DNA of 64,000 nucleotides from Haladaptatus caseinilyticus (lineage in GTDB: Archaea; Halobacteriota; Halobacteria; Halobacteriales; Haladaptataceae): the NCBI RefSeq assembly GCF_026248685.1, contig NZ_CP111040.1:310001-374000 (forward strand), given 5' to 3'. The notes beneath the pieces were generated by a model. That model worked only from the letters and a program-made list of their open reading frames with translations. It was not told where the DNA came from and did not search any database. A program made the position numbers and the translations under genes. Position 1 is the first letter of the stretch; every line of letters starts with the position of its first letter. Of the stretch, positions 61,014-64,000 are shown in pieces.

Positions 61014-62318
61014 ATGAGCACGCAGCGGGAGCACGACCGTTCATTCGTGCGAACGTTTTTCACATCACCGACGGCAGTGAAAGGGGAAAACGATTCCGCC
61101 AAAATGATCCGGAGTGCAGCCCAGTTACGCGGAATGCGAGCTCCGGACGTTTGGGTACCGGACAACGAGGATGCGACGGCCCCGTCGATGCGCGACGAAG
61201 GAGCGGAGAACATCGTCGAAGTGGTCGCCGAACACGGAGCGGCATTCCCCGGTGAGATTCATCCTCGAATCGTCTGGCACCGGGACTCCCCTGGCACTCG
61301 ATATCGTGGATTCCAACACATCCTGGAAATCTCGGACCCCGAGAAGGGGGCCATCGAGCACATCGACGGATTCGTCGTTCCGGAAGTCGGCGGCATCGAC
61401 GATTGGAAGAAGGCCGACGAGTTCATCACCATCGTCGAAAACGAGCATGGTCTCGAGGAAGGAAGTATCGCCATGTCGGTGATCATCGAGAGTGCGGCCG
61501 CGGAGCTGGCGATGGGTGACCTCCGTGAGGAGATGGGGAAACCCGACAACAACCTCGAACGCCTGTTCCTGCTTGTCGATGGTGAGGTCGATTACACCAA
61601 GGATATGCGCGCGATCACACCTACGGGCGGGTTGCCGCCGTGGGAGGAACTACGTCACAACACCTCTCGCGGTGCGAGCGCCGCTGGCCTCATCGCAATC
61701 GATGGCCCGTACGACGATATTCGGGATACGGAGGGATACAACGAACGCATGACTGACAACCGAGCCAAAGGAATGATTGGCATTTGGTCGTTGACCCCGG
61801 GTCAGGTCGTCGAGGCGAACACTGCACCGCTCCCACCAGTGACCGGTAGTTGGCTCATCAATGCTGCCGGGGAAGACGTCGAACTCGACTCGGAGGGCAG
61901 CACCCAGTTCTACGAGGGCGACCGAATCGAACTGGAATCGACCGACAATGGATACGTCCTCCATATCGGTAGCGACAAGCGCGAACTCGACGAAGACGAA
62001 CTTCGCGAGGAACTGCTGAACATGACGGAGTACGTCCCGAGCATGGACGACATCGTCGATTCGATGGAGGAGTTCGAAGCGGCCAAGGAGTCGGGCAAAG
62101 GCGCAATCTCGATGACGCAGACGGCGACTATCGTTATCGACAGTCTCGAGATCGAAATCGAGAAGGATAGGATGTGGGACGAAGCCACCTACCAAGCGGC
62201 GATGACGCCGATCAGCCTGTTCCAGGACGTGTACGAGAATCGTCCGGACCAGCACGACGATTTGGCCGAGCTGTACGGCGAGGAAGTCGTCGAACGTGCG
62301 ATGAAGGTCGGAGAATGA
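61014..62318 (+). CDS. aceB: Malate synthase, haloarchaeal type
   Basis: A 434-residue enzyme joining glyoxylate and acetyl-CoA to form malate. It is the short haloarchaeal form, unlike bacterial isoforms A and G, with a CitE-like barrel: FFTSPTAVKGENDSAKMIRS at the start, VPDNEDATAPSMRDEGAENI, and the metal and catalytic acid region MSVIIESAAAEL. The acidic C-terminal helical domain is typical of the halophile enzyme. It begins one base after the isocitrate lyase stop codon. The operon allows growth on C2 units, such as acetyl-CoA from aromatic or fatty-acid catabolism. Confidence 0.93.
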   Translation: MSTQREHDRSFVRTFFTSPTAVKGENDSAKMIRSAAQLRGMRAPDVWVPDNEDATAPSMRDEGAENIVEVVAEHGAAFPGEIHPRIVWHRDSPGTRYRGFQHILEISDPEKGAIEHIDGFVVPEVGGIDDWKKADEFITIVENEHGLEEGSIAMSVIIESAAAELAMGDLREEMGKPDNNLERLFLLVDGEVDYTKDMRAITPTGGLPPWEELRHNTSRGASAAGLIAIDGPYDDIRDTEGYNERMTDNRAKGMIGIWSLTPGQVVEANTAPLPPVTGSWLINAAGEDVELDSEGSTQFYEGDRIELESTDNGYVLHIGSDKRELDEDELREELLNMTEYVPSMDDIVDSMEEFEAAKESGKGAISMTQTATIVIDSLEIEIEKDRMWDEATYQAAMTPISLFQDVYENRPDQHDDLAELYGEEVVERAMKVGE

Positions 62319-62613
62319 CGTAGGGACGCATCGGCGACTGAGTGCGTCGCCAAGCCGCGATGTCCACTCGACCGAATCGTCACCGTATGGCTCGACCACT
62401 GCTCATGAACGGACGTCCTCGACGATATCATATTAACGCATGAGGGGGCGTCGGTCGAGCCCTTCTCGTCGGCGTGACGGCTGTCTTTCTTTCGCACATG
62501 GGGGCTAACCATGAGAGTACTTTGAGAGATATTTCTACGGAGGGATCGAAGCGCAGATGATGCCGTGATGGAAATGATTAATAGTGATAGTAACGTTGCT
62601 GAGATCGAACTCC

Positions 62614-62739
62614 ATGTACAAGATCGAGTGCGATAATTGCGGGCGAATCGGTTTCCATCCGTCACGAGTCGGTGCTGAATCACGTGCGGAATCGCACATC
62701 AACGAAACGAGGCACGCGTGTACGGTCGAAGCGATGTAG
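62614..62739 (+). CDS. Small zinc-finger-like protein, 41 residues
   Basis: ATG to TAG frame reading MYKIECDNCGRIGFHPSRVG, then ESHINETRHACTVEAM. The C-x2-C pair (Cys6 and Cys9) and the later His29, His35 and Cys37 can hold one zinc ion. It resembles the short one-finger proteins of haloarchaea. The surrounding 62319-62866 holds nothing else that I can support. Confidence 0.6.
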   Translation: MYKIECDNCGRIGFHPSRVGAESRAESHINETRHACTVEAM

Positions 62740-62866
62740 CGTACAGAGGACAGTTCGTTACGTTTCCGTGGTAATCCGACACGCCGCTTATTTCGACGGT
62801 GTTGACGTTTCCTGGCTTGTACCCCGTACAAGCGTCGCCTCAGTCCATGATCGGTATCGCTCCGCT

Positions 62867-63868
62867 TCAGAAGTCGCCAAGCGACGTTTGATTACGTTTG
62901 AGTGATCGGGCGTCGTACCCGAGTTCAGCTGTGAGATACGATGCGAACTCGTCCGTCGATCCATGCGTGGTATAAACCTTCCCCGGATCGACCGCGGTAA
63001 CGAGGTCAACGAGTTCGGTGAAGTCACAGTGATCGGACAGAACGAATGTCTCGTCGTACTCTCCTCGGTATTTGAAGCCCGAATCGGTCGCCCATCCCGA
63101 AAACCCCGCTTTGACAGCGTTCCGGTTCTCGACGAGATGGTCTACGAACGAGAGCTTCGTGGTTTGTGTCGGTAGCACAAGGGTGTCGTCCGCTCCGAGT
63201 TCGACATCGTTCCCGTAGAGTCGTGCCCCAAAACTCGTTCCAAGCGAATCCTCGATGGGTGCGTTTATCCTTTCGATCGCCTCGGTGACGAACAATCGGT
63301 CTCGATTTGATTTCCCAACGAGATGCTGGAGCTCCTGTGCACGCCCGAGCGTGTATCCGAACAACAGAGCGGGACGAGTCGTGTCGTTCAGCCAGTCGAT
63401 TATCGACCGTTCGAGAACATCCTGGGGTGGGAACCTGTATTCGGGTTCTCCGTACGTCGTTTCGACGATGAGCACGTCGATATCGGCGTCGAGACTCGAT
63501 GGATCGAACCCGGAGAGATAGAACCGGCTACGCGTCGAAATATCGCCGGTATAGAGGTATGTCACATCGTTCCCATAAACAAGCGTCGCCCGAGAACCCG
63601 GGATATGTCCGGCGGGAACTTGTGTGATTCGAGGGGATGACGTACGCGGGACCGTTCCTTTGTCGGGGCGACGGAGTTCGGCTAACTGTGCCGTGAGTTC
63701 CGAGCATATCACCTCGTCCGGAAGCGACTGATAGAGGTGGTCTCCGTGGGCGTGGCTGAGAACGTTGATATCGCCGTCGGGGGATCGAGCGTCAGCGACG
63801 ACAGTTTCGCCGCTTGATAGTTCTATTTCGATCCCGTCTCGAAGTCGAACCGACCCAGGAAGCTTCAC
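62867..63868 (-). CDS. MBL-fold mRNA-processing-type exonuclease
   Basis: A metallo-beta-lactamase-fold protein of about 333 residues from the RNA/DNA-processing branch. The metal motif is SHAHGDH near residues 38-44; others are PAGHIPGSRATLVYG, LYTGDIS, IVETTYGEP (with the typical downstream aspartate/glutamate) and YTTHGSTDEF. It resembles the exonucleases of the YSH1/CPSF-like and DNA-ligase-associated type. A GTG at 63868 is taken as start; a TTG at 63898, overlapping the upstream stop codon, is an alternative. It follows a membrane-protein gene on the same strand. Confidence 0.83.
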   Translation of the reverse strand: MKLPGSVRLRDGIEIELSSGETVVADARSPDGDINVLSHAHGDHLYQSLPDEVICSELTAQLAELRRPDKGTVPRTSSPRITQVPAGHIPGSRATLVYGNDVTYLYTGDISTRSRFYLSGFDPSSLDADIDVLIVETTYGEPEYRFPPQDVLERSIIDWLNDTTRPALLFGYTLGRAQELQHLVGKSNRDRLFVTEAIERINAPIEDSLGTSFGARLYGNDVELGADDTLVLPTQTTKLSFVDHLVENRNAVKAGFSGWATDSGFKYRGEYDETFVLSDHCDFTELVDLVTAVDPGKVYTTHGSTDEFASYLTAELGYDARSLKRNQTSLGDF

Positions 63869-63894
63869 GGTACTGCAGTGGTGCCGATAGCAGG

Positions 63895-64000
63895 TCAACC
63901 CTCCGGCACGATTTCGTTCCGTGTCTCAGATACCCTCCCGATATCGTCAATATGGAGGTTTCTGTCCATCACCGTGAAAATCACGACGGCGAGGAGTGTC
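63895..64000 (-). CDS. C-terminal end of a membrane protein (5' part outside)
   Basis: Only the last 34 codons are present: TLLAVVIFTVMDRNLHIDD, which looks like the end of a membrane helix, followed by a polar tail ending in IVPEG and TGA. It overlaps or abuts the start of the nuclease gene. Too little remains to identify it. Confidence 0.45.
   Translation of the reverse strand, partial: TLLAVVIFTVMDRNLHIDDIGRVSETRNEIVPEG

Noticed and set aside
1-64000. tRNA, rRNA, CRISPR array, intact transposase or integrase
   Set aside because: I looked for cloverleaf-like segments, regular spaced repeats and transposase motifs and found none I could support by eye.

Overview
The window is a piece of a haloarchaeal (class Halobacteria) chromosome. 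The evidence is the acidic proteins, two bacterio-opsin-activator-type HTH regulators, the halophile-type malate synthase next to isocitrate lyase, archaeal-type signal peptidase I and TRAM proteins, and many genes with a TATA-like box about 25-35 bases before the start codon and little or no leader. A Haladaptatus-like genus is possible but is only an impression. I see no rRNA, tRNA, CRISPR array or intact insertion sequence.

Left part (1-24.7 kb): aromatic amino acid catabolism. An indoleamine 2,3-dioxygenase (cut by the window edge), a kynureninase, a 2-aminobenzoate-CoA ligase and a two-domain 2-aminobenzoyl-CoA monooxygenase/reductase lie within 23 kb. With them is an operon of RidA-like, acyl-CoA dehydrogenase, MaoC, SDR and enoyl-CoA hydratase genes. 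Together they spell a route from tryptophan through kynurenine and anthranilate to anthraniloyl-CoA, followed by dearomatisation and beta-oxidation-like ring cleavage. N-formylkynurenine formamidase is not recognisable; a BtrH/DUF4872 cysteine acyltransferase-like protein sits directly after kynU. Interspersed are a lone trpB, manganese catalase, an S66 carboxypeptidase, a bile-acid-type symporter and an FAD-linked 2-hydroxyacid oxidase.

Middle (24.7-52.4 kb): compatible-solute and methylamine use. A Rieske oxygenase diverges from a sarcosine-oxidase-like gene, a dimethylglycine-dehydrogenase-like gene, a threonine/serine dehydratase and a BCCT transporter. This is a glycine-betaine-to-glycine-to-pyruvate cassette. 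Further on lie an ectoine-hydrolase-like gene with a second BCCT transporter of altered binding motif, and an operon of a small membrane protein, a sodium:solute symporter and a trimethylamine-dehydrogenase-type flavoprotein. Between them are an APC permease with two universal-stress domains, small zinc-finger proteins, a CapA-type lipoprotein and an MFS transporter.

Right part (52.6-64 kb): a TasA/CalY-like filament protein, a second protein with a SipW-type signal and a dedicated signal peptidase. Around them are eroded genes (subtilase, PHP phosphoesterase, DUF7344-like). The glyoxylate bypass pair aceA-aceB follows, with a small coupled upstream gene, then an MBL-fold nuclease. The bypass fits the acetyl-CoA-yielding catabolism encoded to the left.
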